Assembly (NCBI RefSeq): GCF_014633365.1
Contig: NC_068351.1
Coordinates: forward strand, 26,012,366 to 26,076,365
Source: Diospyros lotus
Taxonomy: Eukaryota; Streptophyta; Magnoliopsida; Ericales; Ebenaceae
Direction of reading: 5' to 3'
Length of the DNA stretch: 64,000 nt
Each line of letters starts with the position of its first letter. Within the stretch, counting starts at the first letter, position 1. The translations under genes and the position numbers were made by a program. This document shows positions 33,557-47,863 of the stretch, one piece after another. Below the pieces are notes generated by a model, which ran no database searches, was not told the DNA's origin, and saw only the letters and a list, made by a program, of their open reading frames with translations.

Positions 33557-36500
33557 CTGCAAATATTTATATGATATGAACTAAAATTTCTAATCAATTA
33601 TTATGATATCGAAAAAAGTCAAACCGTAAACAGTTTTTTGTGCAGCTAAAATTTAGGCCGAAAAATCAAATCGTCGTGATTGAATTAAAAAAAAGTCATT
33701 AGAAAGCAAAATACACTTTAATTTAGTTAGTAGAACAAACCTTTGGTTTTCATATCATTTTAAGTGTAATTTTATTTGAGAGTGCAAGTGAAATCTTCAG
33801 AAGATTAGGGGTTTAACGTGTTTTTGGGTACAGTTATGAATAATCGAATCGATTCCAGGGAATGCTCTATAGCCTAGATATCTAAAAAAATTTATATGAT
33901 ATGAACTAAAAGATCTAGACTATCATTATGACATCGAAAATAATCAAAACGGAAACAGTTTTTTATGCTACAAAACTTGAAGCTGAAAAACTGAATTGTC
34001 GTAATAGATTTAAAAAAAAGTCAACAGAACCCAGAATACACTTTAATTTAGTTAGTAGAACAAACCTTTGGTTTTCATATTATTTTAAGTGTAATTTTTA
34101 TTTGAGAGTGTAAGTGAAATCTTAGGAAGATTTCATATGGTTTTAAGTGTAATTTTACGTGAGAGTGTACCTGAAATCTTCAGAAGATTAGGGTTTAAAG
34201 TGTTTTTCGGTACAATTATGAATAACCAAATCTATTAAAATGAATGCTCTGTAGCCCAGATATATAAAAAAAATTATATGATATGAAATAAAATTTCTAG
34301 ACGTCTAATATGACATCGATAAAAATCAAATCGAAAACAGTTTTTTGTGCAGCTAAAATTCAGGCCGAAAACTAAATCATCGTAATTGTTTTAAAAAAAG
34401 TCAAAAGAAACCAGAATACAATTTAATTGAGTTAGTAGAACAAACTATTGGTTATCATATCATTTTAAGTGTAATTTTATTTGAGAGTGTAAGTGAAATC
34501 ATCAGAAGATTAGGGGTTTAACGTGTTTTTCGATATAGTTATGAATAACCGAATTGATTCTAGGGAATGCTTTGTAGCCCAGATATCTAAAAAATTTTAT
34601 ATGATAGGAACTAAAATTTCTAGACGATTATTATGACATCGAAAAAAATCCACTCGGAAAAGTTTTTGTGCAGCTAAAATTCAGGCCGTAAAACCAAATG
34701 GTCATAATTGATTAAAAAAAAGTCAATAGAACCCGAAATACAGTTTAATTTAGTTACTATAACAAACTTTTGGTTTTCATATGGTTTTAAATGTAATTTT
34801 ATTTGAGAGTGTAAGTGAAATCTTCAGAAGATTAGGGGTTTAACGTGATTTTTGGTACAGTTATGAATAACTAAATCGATTATAGGGAATGCTCTAAAGT
34901 CCAGATATCTAAAAAAATTTATATGATATGAACTAAAATTTCTAGACGATTATTATGACGTCGAAAAAAATCAAATCGAAAACAGTTTTTTGTGCAGCTA
35001 AAATTCAAGCCGAAAACCAAATCGTCGTAATTGATTTAAAAACAGTCAACAGAACCCAAAATACACTTTAATTTTTTAGTTGATCAAACCTTTAGTTTTC
35101 ATATGTTTTAACTGTAATTTTATTTGAGAGTGTAAGTGAAATCTTCAGAAAATTAGGGGTTTAACGTGATTTTTGATAGAGTTATGAATAACCAAATCGA
35201 TTCTAGGGAATGCTCTGTAGCCCAGATATCTAAAACAATTTATATGATATTAACTAAAATTTCTAGACGATTATTATGACTTCGAAAAAAATCAAATCGA
35301 AAACAGTTTTTTGTGCAGCTAAAATTCAAGCCGAAAAATCAAATCGTCGTAATTGATTTAAAAACAGTCAACAGAACCCAAAATACACTTTAATTAATTA
35401 GTTGAACAAACCTTTAGTTTTCATATGTTTTAACTGTAATTTTATTTGAGAGTGTAAGTGAAATCTTTAGAAGATTAGGGGTTTAACGTGATTTTCGGTA
35501 TAGTTATGAATAACCAAATCGATTCTAGGGAATGCTCTGTAGCCCAGATATCTAAAATAATTTATATGATATGAACTAAAATTTCTAGACGATTATTATG
35601 ACGTCGAAAAAATCAAATCGGAAACAGTTTTTTGTGCAGCTAAAATTCAAGCCGAAAAACCAAAGGGTCGTAATTGATTTAAAAACAATCAACAGAACAA
35701 AAAATACACTTTAATTTAGTTAGTTGAACAAACCTTTGGTTTTAATATGGTTTTAAGTGTAATTTTATTTGAGAGTTAAAGTGAAATCTTAATGTGTTTT
35801 TTGGTACAGTAATGAATAACCGAATCGATTCCAGGGAATGCTCTGTAGCCCAGATATCTAAAAGAATTTATCTGATATGAACTATAATTTCTTGACGATT
35901 ATTATGATATCGAAAAAAATCAAGTTCGAAATAGTTTTTGTGCAGCGAAAATTTAGGCCGAAAATCCAAATAGTCATAATTGATATAAAAAAAGTCAACA
36001 AAGCCAAAATACACTTTAAATTAGTTAGATGAACAAACATTTGGTTTTCATATGGTTTTAAGTGTAATTTTATATGAGTGTGTAAGTGAAATCTTCAGAT
36101 GATTAGGGGTTTAACGTGTTTTTCGGTATAGTTATGAATAACCAAATCGATTAAAATGAATGCTCTTTAGCCCAGATATCTAAAAAAATTTATATTATAT
36201 GAACTAAAATTTCTAGACATTTAATATGACATCGATAAAAATCAAATCGGAAATAGTTTTTTGTGCAACTAAAATTCAGACCGAAAATCCAAATCGTCGT
36301 AATTGATTTAAAAAACGTCAACAGAACCGAAATACTCTTTAATTCAATCAGTAGAACAGACCATTAGTTTTCATATCATTTTAACTGTAATTTTATTTGG
36401 GAGTGTAAGTGAATCTTTAGAAGATTAGGGGTTTAACGTGTTTTTCGATACAATTATGAATAACTAATCAATTCTAGAGAATACTCTATAGCCTAGATAT

Positions 36501-39500
36501 CTAAAACAATTTATATGATATGACCTAAAATTTCTAAACGATTATTATGACATCAAAAAAATCAAATAGGAAAGAGTTTTTTGTGCAGCAAAAATTCAGG
36601 CCGAAAAACTGAATCATCGTAATTGATTTAAAAAAAGTCATCAGAACCCGGAATACACTTTAATTTAGTTATTAGAACAAACCTTTGGTTTTCATATCGT
36701 TTTAAGTTTAATTTTATTTGAGAGTATTAGTGAAATCTTTAGAAGATTAGGAGTTTAATGTGTTTTTCGGAACAATTATGAATAATCGAATCGATTCCAG
36801 GGAATGCTTTGTAGCCCAGATATCTAAAAAAATTATATGATATGAACTAAAATTTCTAGACGATTATTATGACATCGAAAAAAATCAAATCAGAAACAGT
36901 TTTTTGTGCAGTTAAAATTCAAGCTGAAAAAACGAAATCGTCGTAATTGATTTAAGAAAAGTCAACAGAACCTAGAATACACTTTAATTTAGTTAGTAGA
37001 TTAAACTTTTGGTTTTCATATGGTTTTAAGTTTAATTTTATGTGGGAGTGTAAGTGAAATCTTCCGACGATTAGGGGTTTAACGTGATTTTCGGTACAAT
37101 TATGAATAACCGAATCGATTCCAAGGAATGCTCTGTATCCCGGATATCTACAAATGTTTATATGATATGAACTAAAATTTATAATCAATTATTATGACAT
37201 AAAAAGAAATCAAATTAGAAACAATTTTTTGTACAACTAAAATTCAGGCCGAAAAACCAAATCGTCGTAATTGATTTAAAAAAAGTTAATAGAACCCAGA
37301 GTACACTTTAATTTAGTGAGTAGAACAAACCTTTGGTTTTCATATGGTTTTAAGTGTGATTTTATTTGAGAGTGTAAGTGAAATCTTCAGAAGATTAAGG
37401 GTTTAACGTGTTTTTCGATACAGTTATGAATAACCGAATCGATTCCAAGGAATGCTCTATAGCCCAGATATCTAAAAAAATTTATATGATGAGCGCTAAA
37501 ATTTCTAGAATATTATTATGACAACGAAAAAAATCAAATCGAAAAATGTTTTTTGTGGTACAAAAATTCATGCCGAAAAACTGAATCGTTGTAATTGATT
37601 TACAAAAAGTCAGCAGAAATCGAAATACACTTTAATTTAGTTAGTACAACAAACCTTTTATTTTCATATCGTTTTAAGTGTAATTTTATTTGAGAGTGTA
37701 ACTGAAATTTTAAGAAGATTAGGGGTTTAATGTGATTTTTGGTACAATTATGAATAACCGAAACGATTCCAGGAAATCCTCTGTAGCCTAGATATCTAAA
37801 AAAATTTATATGATATGAACTAAAATTTCTAGACGATTATTATGACATCGAAAAAAATCAAATCGGAAACACTTTTTTATGCAGCTAAAATTCAAGCCGA
37901 AAAACCAAATTGTCGTAATTGATTTATAAAAAGTGAACAGAACCCGAATACACTTTAATTTAGTTACTAGAACAAACCTTTAGATTTCATATGGTTTTAA
38001 GTGTAATTTTATTTGAGAGTGTAAGTGAAATCTTCAAAAGATTTGGGGTTTAACGTGTTTTTCGGTATAGTTATGAATAACCGAATGGATTCCAGGGAAT
38101 GCTCTATAGCCCAGATATGTATAAAAATTTATATGATATGAACTAAAATTTCTAGACGATTATTATGATATCGAAACAAATCAAACCGTAAACAGTTTTT
38201 TGTGTAGCTAAAATTCAGGCCGAAAAACAAATCGTCGTAATTGATTTAAAAAGAGTCAACAGAACTCATAATACACTTTATTTAGTTAGTAGAACAAACC
38301 TTTGGTTTTCATATTGTTTTAAGTGTAATTTTATTTGAGAGTGTAACTGAAATCTTCAAAAGATTAGGGGTTTAACGTGTTTTTCGGTACAATTATGACT
38401 AACCGAATCGATTCTAGGGAATGCTTTGTAATTGAAAACAGTTTTTAAATCTAATTGAAAACAGTTTTTTTTGCGACTAAAATTAAGGCCGAAAAATCAA
38501 ATCATCGTAATTGATTTAAAAAAAGTCAACCAAACCCAGAATAAACTTTAATTTAGTTAGTAGAAGAAACATTTGGATTTCGTATGGTTTGAAGTGTAAT
38601 TTTATTTGAGAGTGTAAGTGAAGTCTTCAGAAGATTAGGGGTTTAACGTGTTTTTTCGTACAACTATGAATAACCGAATCGATTCCAGGGAATGCTCTGT
38701 AGCCCAGACATCTAAAAAAATTTATATGATATGAACTAAAATTTCTAAACGATTATTATGACATCGAAAAAAATCTAATTGGAAATAGTTTTTTTGCGGC
38801 TAAAATTAAGGCCAAAAAATCGAATCATCGTAATTGATTTAAAAAAAGTCAACAAAACCCAGAATAAACTTTAATTTAGTTAGTAGAAGAAACCTTTGGT
38901 TTTCATATGGTTTTAAGTGTAATTTTATTTCAGAGTGTAAGTGAAATCTTCAGAAGATTAGGGGTTTAACATGTTTTTCGGTACAGTTATGAATAACCAA
39001 ATCGATTAAAATGAATTCTCTGTAGCCCAGATATATAAAAACATTTATATGATATGAACTAAAATTTCCTTACGTTTATTATGACATTGATAAAAATCTA
39101 ATCGGAAATAGTTTCTTGTGCAGCTAAAATTCAGGTCGAAAAACCAAATCGTCGTAATTGAGTTAAAAAAAAGTCAAAAGAACCCGGAATACACTTCAAT
39201 TTAGTTATTAGAACAAACCTTGGGTTTTGATATGGTTTTAATTTAATTTTATTTGAGAGTGTAAGTGAAATCTTCAGAAGATTAGGGGTTTATTGTGTTT
39301 TTTGTTACAATTATGTATAAACGAATCGATTCCACGGAATTCTATGTAGCCCAGATATCCAAAACAATTTATGTGAAATAAACTAAAATTCTACATGATT
39401 ATTTTGACATTGAAAAAAATCAAATCGGAAACAATTTTTTATGCTGGAAAAATTCAGGCCGAAAAATAGGATCATCGTAATTGATTTAAAAGAAGTCAAC

Positions 39501-42142
39501 AGAACCTGGAATACAATCTAATTTAGTTAGAAGAACAAACCTTTGGTTTTCATATCGTTTTACGTGAAATTTTATTTGAGTGTGCACATGAAATCTTAAG
39601 AAGATTGGGGGTTTAACGTCTTTTTCAGTATAGTTATGAAGAACCAAATCGATTCCAGAGAATGCTCTATAGCCCAGATATCTAAAAAAATTTATATGAT
39701 ATGAACTAAAATTTCTAGACGATTATTATGACATCGAAAAAATTCAAATCGGAAACAGTTTTTTATGCAGCTAAAAGTCAGGCCGAAAAACCAAATTGTC
39801 GTAATTGATTTAAAAAAAGTCAACAGAATCGGGAATACCCTTTAATTTTGTTACTAAAACAAACCTTTTGTTTTCATACGGTTTTAAGTATAATTTTATT
39901 TGAGAGTGTAAGTGAAATCTTCAGAAGATTAGGGATTTAACGTGTGTTTCGATACAGTTATGAATAACCGAATCGATTCCAATGAATGCTCTCCATCCCA
40001 AATATTTAAAAAAATTTATATGTTTTAAACTAACATTTCTAGACGATTATTATGACGTCCAAAAAAATAAAATCGGAAACAATTTTTTGTGCAGCTAAAA
40101 TTTTGGCCGAAAAACCAAATCGTCGTAATTGATTTAAGAAACGTCAACAGTAGCCAGAATACACTTCAATTTAGTTAGTAGAACAAACCTTGGGTTTTGA
40201 TATGTATTTTAAGTGTAATTTTATTTGAGAGTGTAAGTGAAATTTTTAGAAGATTACGGGTTTAACGTGTTTTTTGGTACAATTATGAATAAACAAATCG
40301 ATTCCACGGAATGCTCTGTAGCCTAGATATCCAAAACAATTTATATGAAATGAACTAAAGTTTCTAGAGGATTATTATGACATCAAAAAAAATCAAATCG
40401 AAACAATTTTTGTGCTGTAAAAATTCAAGCCGAAAAACTGAAACGTCGTAATAGATTCAAAAAAAGAATACCGAACCCGAAATACAATTTCATTTAGTTA
40501 GTAGAACAAAATCTTTGGGTTTCATATCATTTTAAGTGTAATTTTATTTGAGAGTGTAAGTGAAACCTTAAGAAGATTAGGGGTTTAACGTATTTTTCGG
40601 TACAATTATGAATAACCGAATCGATTCTAGTGAATGCTCTGTAGCCCAGATATCTCCAAAATTTTATATAATATGAACTAAAATTTCTACACGATTATTA
40701 TGACAACGAAACAAATCAAATCGGAAACAGTTTTTTGTGCTGCTAAAATTCAGGCCGAAAAACCAAATTGTCGTAATTGATTTAAAAAAAGTCAACAGAA
40801 CCCGGAATACACTTTAATTTTGTTACACGAACAAACCTTTGGTTTTAATATGGTTTTAAGTGTAATTTTATTTGAGAGTATAAGTGAAATCTTCATAAGA
40901 TTAGCAGTTTAACGTATTTTTCGGTACAATTATGAATAAATGAATCAATTCCAGGGAATGCTCTGTAGCCCAGATATCTAAAAAAAATTATATGAAATGA
41001 ACTAAAATTTCTAGACGATTATTATGACATCGAGAAAAATCAAATCAAAAACAGTTTTTTCTGCTACAAAAATTCGGGCCGAAAAATCGAATAGTCGTAA
41101 TTGATTTAAAAATAGTCAACAAAACCCGGAAAACAATTTAATTTAGTTAGTAGAACAAACCTTGGGTTTTGATATCATTTTAAATGTAATTTAATTTGAG
41201 AGTGTAAGGGAAATCTTAAGAAGATTAGGGGTTTAACGTGTTTTTCGGTACAGTTATGAATAACCGAATCGATTCAAAGGAATGCTCTGTAGCCCAGTTA
41301 TCTACAAAATTTTATATGATATCAACTAAAATTTCTGGACGATTATTTTGACGTAAAAAAAAATTAAATCGGAAACAGTTTTTTTTGTAGCTAAAATTTA
41401 TGCCGAAAAACCAAATTGTCGTAATTGTTTTAAAAAAAGTCTACAGAACCTAGAATACACTTTAATTTTGTTACTAGAACAAACCTTTGGTTTTCATATG
41501 GTTTTAAGTGTAATTTTATTTGAGAGTGTAAGTGACATCTTCAGAAGATTAGGGATTTAATGTGTGTTTCGATACAATTATGAATAAACGAATCAATTTC
41601 AGGGAATGCTCTGTAGCTCAGTTATCTAAAAAAATTTATATGATTTAAACTAACATTTCTAAACGATTATTATGACGTCGAAAAAAATCAGATCGAAAAC
41701 AGTTTTTTGTGCAGCTAAAATTCAGGCTGAAAAGCCAAATCGTCATAATTGATTTAAAAAAAGTCAACAGAACCCAGAATACACTTTAATTTAGTTAGTA
41801 GAACAAACCTTTGGTTTTAATATGGTTTTGAGTGTAATTTTATTTGAGAGTGTAAGTGAAATCTTAACGTGTTTTTCGGTACAGTAATGAATAACCAAAT
41901 GGATTCTAGGGAATGAGCTATAGCCTTGATATCCAAAAAAATTTATTTGTAATGAACTAAAATTTCTAGATGGTTATTGTGACATCGAAAAAAATCAAAT
42001 CGGAAACACATTTTTGTGCAGCTAAAATTCAGGCCAAAAAGCCAAATCGTTGTAATTGATTTAAAAAAAGTCAACAGAACCCGGAATACACTTTAATTTA
42101 GTTAGTAGATCAAACTTTTTGTTTTCGTATGGTTTTAAGTTT
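33557..42142. repeat. Satellite block, longest, ~26 monomers
   Basis: 8.6 kb of uninterrupted array. Period measured from the CAGTTTTTTGTGCAG word: 34983, 35304, 35625 (321 bp each here). A monomer near 38430 is cut down, with AATTGAAAACAGTTTTT repeated and most of the next half missing. Short monomers lacking the AAGATTAGGGG segment occur at about 35787 and 41862 (and 32341). No gene or promoter is seen; frames of 60-80 codons are chance. Confidence 0.95.
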
Positions 42143-42840
42143 AATTTGATTACCAACTTAAAGAAGCAGCAACCAAAATACTTTCACAACCCAATATAAC
42201 TTCTTTGCTAGTCTCTTATTCTTCTCACTAGAAGAATACCTGAATACTATTTCAATCCTCAAAACACGCTCAAAAGATCATCCTTTTGATGAAATGGGTG
42301 GTGCTCTATTTATATTTGAGTGCCACCCTTTCCCAAAGGACTTATCTTAGGAGAAAGGTTGCATGGAACTTTCCAAGTAACCACCCATAACCAACTTGGT
42401 GTGAAATGATGTGTGGTTACCTTGGTGTAACCACCCATAACCGCCTATAATGGTAACCTTTAATCCATAAGGAAGAGAGAGGTTTATGTGTTGACATGTG
42501 CCAGCATGTGGTTAAGTCACATGTCAATTGGCTAGTAGTCCATGTAAGCTGCCATGTAATCACCTGATGACATGTCACTGCCACCTTACTTGATGACACA
42601 TCACTCAGCTAGTGTCACTCCCCCGAGCTAGGTCCAACTACCTTGAGTTGACTTGAGCTAGAGTGAACTGGGTGAGCTGGAGTTGAGCTAGAGTGAGTTA
42701 GCTTAAGCTACTGTGAGCTATTCAGACCTCATGTTAAGCTCTCTCTAACTATCTCATGAGCACATTGTTGTTAAGCAATTCATGATCCATCTGATCAAGT
42801 TTAACTTGTGCGTACACAAGTATTCACTCAAATTCCAACA
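42143..42840 (-). mobile_element. Solo LTR, copia-type, copy 3, truncated
   Basis: The right-hand 698 bp of the same LTR, ending CAAATTCCAACA before CTGCA (42841-42845). On the left, satellite AAGTTTAATTT runs straight into LTR AATTTGATTACC, sharing TAATTT. About 235 bp of satellite plus LTR present in copies 1 and 2 is deleted at this shared six-base word. Confidence 0.88.
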
Positions 42841-45426
42841 CTGCAAATATTTATATGATATGAACTAAAATTTCTAGTCGATTATTATGATATCGAAAAA
42901 AATCAAACCGTAAACAGTTTTTTGTGCAGCTAAAATTCAGGCTGAAAAACCAAATCGTCGTAATTGATTTAAAAAAAAAAAGTCATCAGAAAGCGGAATA
43001 CACTTTAATTTAGTTAGTAGAACAAACCTTTGGTTTTCATATCGTTTTAAGTGTAATTTTATTTGAGAGTGCAAGTGAAATCTTCAAAAGATTAGGGGTT
43101 TAACGCGTTTTTCGGTACAGTTATGAATAATCGAATCAATTCCAGAGAATGCTCTGTAGCCTAGATATCTAAAAAAATTTATGTGATATGAACTAAAAGA
43201 TCTAGACTATCATTATGACATCGAAAATAATCAAAACAGAAACAGTTTTTTGTGCTACAAAAATTCAGGCTGAAAAACTGAATTATCATAATAGATTTAA
43301 AAAAAGTCAACAAAACCCGGAATACAATTTAATTTAGTTAGTAGAACAAACCTTTGGTTTTCATATCGTTTTAAGTGTAATTTTATTTGAGAGTGTAAGT
43401 GAAATCTTAGGAAGATTAGGGGTTAACGTGATTTTTGGTACAGTTATGAATAACCGAATCGATTCTAGGGAATGCTCTGTAGCCCAGATATCTAAAAAAA
43501 TTTATATGATATGAACTAAAATTTCTAGATGATTATTATGATATCAAAAAAATCAAATCGTAAACAGTTTTTTGTGAAGCTAAAATTCAGGCCAAAAACT
43601 AAATCATCGTAGTTGATTTAAAAAAAGTCAACAGAACTCGGAATACACTTTATTTAGTTAGTAAAACAAACCTTTGGTTTCATATGGTTTTAAGTGTAAT
43701 TTAATTTGAGAGTGTAAGTGAAATCTTAAGAAGATTAGGGGTTTAACATGTTTTTCAATACAGTTATGAATAATCGAATTGATTCCAGGGAATGTTCTGT
43801 AGCCTAGTTATCTAAAAAAATTTAAATGATATGAACTAAAATTTCTTGACGATTATTATGACATCGAAAAAAATCAAATCGGAAACAATTTTTTGTGCAG
43901 CTAAAATTTAGGCCAAAAAACCAAATCATCGTAATTGATTTAAAAAAAATCAACAGAACCCATAATACACTTTAATTTAGTTAGTAGAACAAACCTTTGG
44001 TTTTGATATGGTTTTAATTGTAATTTTATTTGAGTGTGTAAGTGAAATCTTCAGAAGATTAGGGGTTTAACGTGTTTTTTGGTACAATTATGAATAAATG
44101 AATCGATTTCAGGGAACGCTCTGTATCCCCAATATCTAAAAAAATTTATATGATATGAACTAAAATTTATACATGATTGTTATGACATAAGAAAAATCAA
44201 ATCGGAAACAGTTTTTTGTGCAGCTAAAATTAAGGCCGAAAAATTGAATCATCATATTTGATTTAAAAAAAGTCAACAGAACCCAAAATACCTTTAATTT
44301 AGTTAGTAGAACAAACATTTGATTTTCATATGGTTTTAAGTGTAATTTTATGTGAGAGTGTAACTGAAATCTTTAGAAGATTAGCGGTTTAACTTGTTTT
44401 TCGGTACAGTTATGAATAAGTAAATCTATTAAAATGAATGCTCTGTAGCCCAGATATATAAAAAAATTTATATGATATGAACTAAAATTTCTAGACGTTT
44501 ATTATGACATCGATAAAAATCAAATTGGAAACAGTTTTTTATGTAGCTAAAATTCAGGCCGAAAACCAAATTATCGTAATTAATTTAAGAAAAGTCAAAC
44601 GATCCCAGAATATAATTTAATTGAGTTAGTAGAATAAACCTTTGGTTATCATATCATTTTAAGTCTAATTTTATTTGAGAGTGTAAGTGAAATCATCAGA
44701 AGATTAGGGGTTTAATGTGTTTTTTGGTACAGTTATGAACAACCGAATCGATTCCAGGGAATGCTCTATAGCCTAGATATCTAAAAAAATTTATATGATA
44801 TGAACTAAAATTTCTAGACGATTATTATGACATCGAAAAAAATCAAATCGAAAAAAGTTTTTTGTGCAGCTAAAATTCAAGCCGTAAAACCAAATGGTCA
44901 TAATTGATTTAAAAAAAGTCAACAGAACTCGAAATACAATTTAATTTAGTTACATAACAAACCTTTGGCTTTCATATGGTTTTAAGTGTAATTTTATTTG
45001 AGAGTGTAAGTGAAATCTTCAGAAGATTACGGGTTTAACGTGATTTTCGGTTCAATTATGATTAAACGAATAGATTCCACGAAATGCTCTGTAGCCAAGA
45101 TATCTAAAACAATTTATGTTAAATGAATTAAAATTTCTAAACGATTATTATGACATAAAAAAAAAAGCAAATCTGAAACAATTTTTTGTGCTGCAAAAAT
45201 TCAGGCTGAAAAATTGAATCGTCGTAATTGATTTAAAAAAAGTTAACAGAACCCGGAATACAATTTAATTTAGTTAGTGGAACAAACATTTGGTTTTCAT
45301 ATCGTTTTAAGTGTAATTTTATTTGAGAGTCTAAGTGAAATCTTAAGAAGATTAGGGGTTTAATGTGTTTTTCAGTACAGTTTCGAATAACCGAATCGAT
45401 TCTAGGGAATGCTCTGTAGTTTAGAT
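42841..45426. repeat. Satellite block, ~324-bp family
   Basis: About eight monomers between the truncated copia-type LTR and the next long LTR. The start matches the monomers that follow LTR copies 1 and 2, including the AAAGATCTAGACTATCATTATG variant. It ends at TGTAGTTTAGAT, where the LTR of 45427 enters. Confidence 0.93.
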
Positions 45427-47749
45427 TGTAATGCCCAAGAACTTTGGGTTATTATTTTAAAGGAAAATTGGAAATTCAGGAAAATTAGGTATCTGAAAAG
45501 CCCGAAAAATTTACCGAATCAACCGAAGGGAGTACCCTAAGGCTTAAATGTCTAAGGAAATAGGAACGCCTCTAGCGAGCATCTAGAGGCATGATTTTTA
45601 GGATTGAAAGAAAATGGATCAGAAACGATTTTTGGTATAGCTAAAATACAGCTGCCATTTAGGCTGTAAAATCGAATTCTCGTAGGAGACTCCCGAAATG
45701 ATAACAGACGCCTTGGAAAGCTTCGGTTTGTCGAGTAGAACAACCCTTCATAAGTTTCAGGAAGAAACGAGTAGGTTTAAAGCCAAAACGGAGAAACGTG
45801 CAATTTCCAAAGTTACCCAAGGAGGGTCAAAACGACATTTTTTCCAAAAGTTACAAAAAGAAAATTGAAATATTAGAACTTGAGGGACTTGGTGGTATTA
45901 ATTAAAAGTCCAGGGGCATGAGAAAAAGGGGTCAAAATGGGAAAACCGAAACTGAAGGGCCATAGTGCAAAAAAATGGAAAAATTCAGCCATGGCTTCTG
46001 ACAATGTCACGCACGATCTCTGACTGGCCGTTTCAGGCAATGGGCTAGCACGATGGATGGTCAGGGATCTCGTAGGAGTCATCATGAGCCGCCATCGGGC
46101 ACTGAGGTGGCTAGATTTTTGAAAAAAAATTGCCAGATTGCAGGCGGTAATGTTGCGACCTGCAACTTGATATTTTTGTCCGATGAGGTCGAATCCAGGT
46201 CGATCCGGGGGAGGGGGAGATGCCTAAGGTGTTGGGTAAGAGGGCCAAGGCCATTTCAAGCTCCGTGTTTGCCTATAAATAGAGCTCTCGGTGACCAAAA
46301 CTTTTAGAACTTGGAGCTTCAAATCGACACCTATTTTGAACGAATTGAGAGGAAAGGATAGAGGGCTTCTGTTGCCCATAGCTTGAAGGTCATATCTGGA
46401 GCATTTGGTGAGAAACAGAGTAGAAACGAAGGCGAATCGAAGCCTTGCCGGAGCCCTAGGCGGACCACCTGGCCGAGACTTCAAGGCCTCCGTTGAGCCA
46501 CTTTCCGACCTCCTTTCGAGCCCATTCAGGTACCATTGTGATCGATTATTCATGGGCTTTCTTGTGGTATAAATTTTGCAAATTTCCGGCAAGCCGTGGC
46601 TAGAGAAGATGACCGGTGCGTGGGCCCCACGCGGCAGTCTCACTTGCGCCTAGCACTCGCCAGAGCATGCGGGCTTGGTTTTTTATGAAATTTTTTTTAT
46701 ATTACTTAGAAAAATATTTTAGAATTTCCTATGTAAAAATATTTGGAGAAAAATAGGTGTAGGTATTTATTTTGGAATATTAGTAAGGAAAAATTGAAGA
46801 AAAATGGAGAAAAAGGCAAGAAAATTAAAGGAAAATAGGTTTTATCGATTATTTAAACAAATATCTTGCCTAGGGTGCTTTGGGAAGTGAGGTGAAACAT
46901 TTGGTGCGAATTTGAAGATTGGCACGCAAATCGAGGTAGTTTGCACATTTTTCGAGGTATCCTAATAATTGTGAATGGTAAGTGGTTTTGTCCCTATAAC
47001 CCATATATGATATGATTTCTTTTCTATGCATGATATTTTCATATGTTATAATCATTTTCGTCCATATACTGTTGCATGGGAAAACGTGATATATGCACGA
47101 CACGACATTTTTGTCATATTGAAACTCGTGCATGGGGTTGGGATGTTACCCTAAAAGTGTAGCCGTAATTCCCCTAGGGCAATTAATGGAACAACGTTAG
47201 GCTTATCCTACATAGGTTTTGGATTCTGCTTAGGGTTTTGTGCCGGGCTAGTGGGCTTGGAAAGATACATTATGGGTATATGTTTATAAATGTCCAAGCA
47301 TCATGCATCATTCATTCATGCTTATCTAACCCTCACTTAGAAGATTTCGTCTTCTAGTATTGGATTATGTCCCTGGAATATTCCACGTTCCAGGCGAGGC
47401 AAGCAGCCGAAAGGGCAAGAAAGTGATCGAGGCATGATCGTGTTGGAAATTTTGTGGGTCCCTTATGGGACCAGGACTATCCATTTTATTCGGATGTATT
47501 GTTTAGATTTTAATATTGTTGGTAATGTTATGTTGGGTGAACGATATGTATGTACCCACATGTGTTATGTTTTCAAAGTTTCTTACAGGTTCTGATCTTG
47601 CTTCCGCTTAGGTTTAAAGTGTATCATTCCTTTTCTATGTTTGGGAGTGTTATTAAATAAAAGTTATGTTGAGGATTTATGTTTGATGTATATATATAAA
47701 AAAAAAAAATCCTAGCATATATTAATACCCTAGAAGGTGGGGTGTTACA
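45427..47749 (+). mobile_element. Solo LTR, third family (2323 bp)
   Basis: It runs from TGTAATGCCCAAG to GGGGTGTTACA, flanked by TAGAT (45422-45426) and CAGAT (47750-47754), a 5-bp duplication with one change. No interior is present. It has a TATA box TATAAATA (46274-46281) and a strong 7-bp hairpin TAGAAGA-TTTCG-TCTTCTA (47338-47356) where the other LTRs have TGAGCT-type hairpins. Its first 260 bp are collinear with the satellite monomer: for example ATCAGAAACGATTTTTGGTA at 45619 against ATCGGAAACAGTTTTTTGTG, and 24 of 31 bases match ungapped over that stretch. No coding frame is conserved. Confidence 0.88.
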
Positions 47750-47863
47750 CAGATATCTAAAAAAATTTATATGATATCCAAAAAAATCAAATCGAAAACA
47801 GTTTTTTGTACAGCTAAAATTCAAGCCGAAAAACCAAATTATCGTAATTGATTTAGAAAAAGT

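Noticed and set aside
33557..42142. Short open frames within the satellite
   Set aside because: At 60-80 codons they are what an A/T-rich repeat gives by chance; they break between neighbouring monomers.
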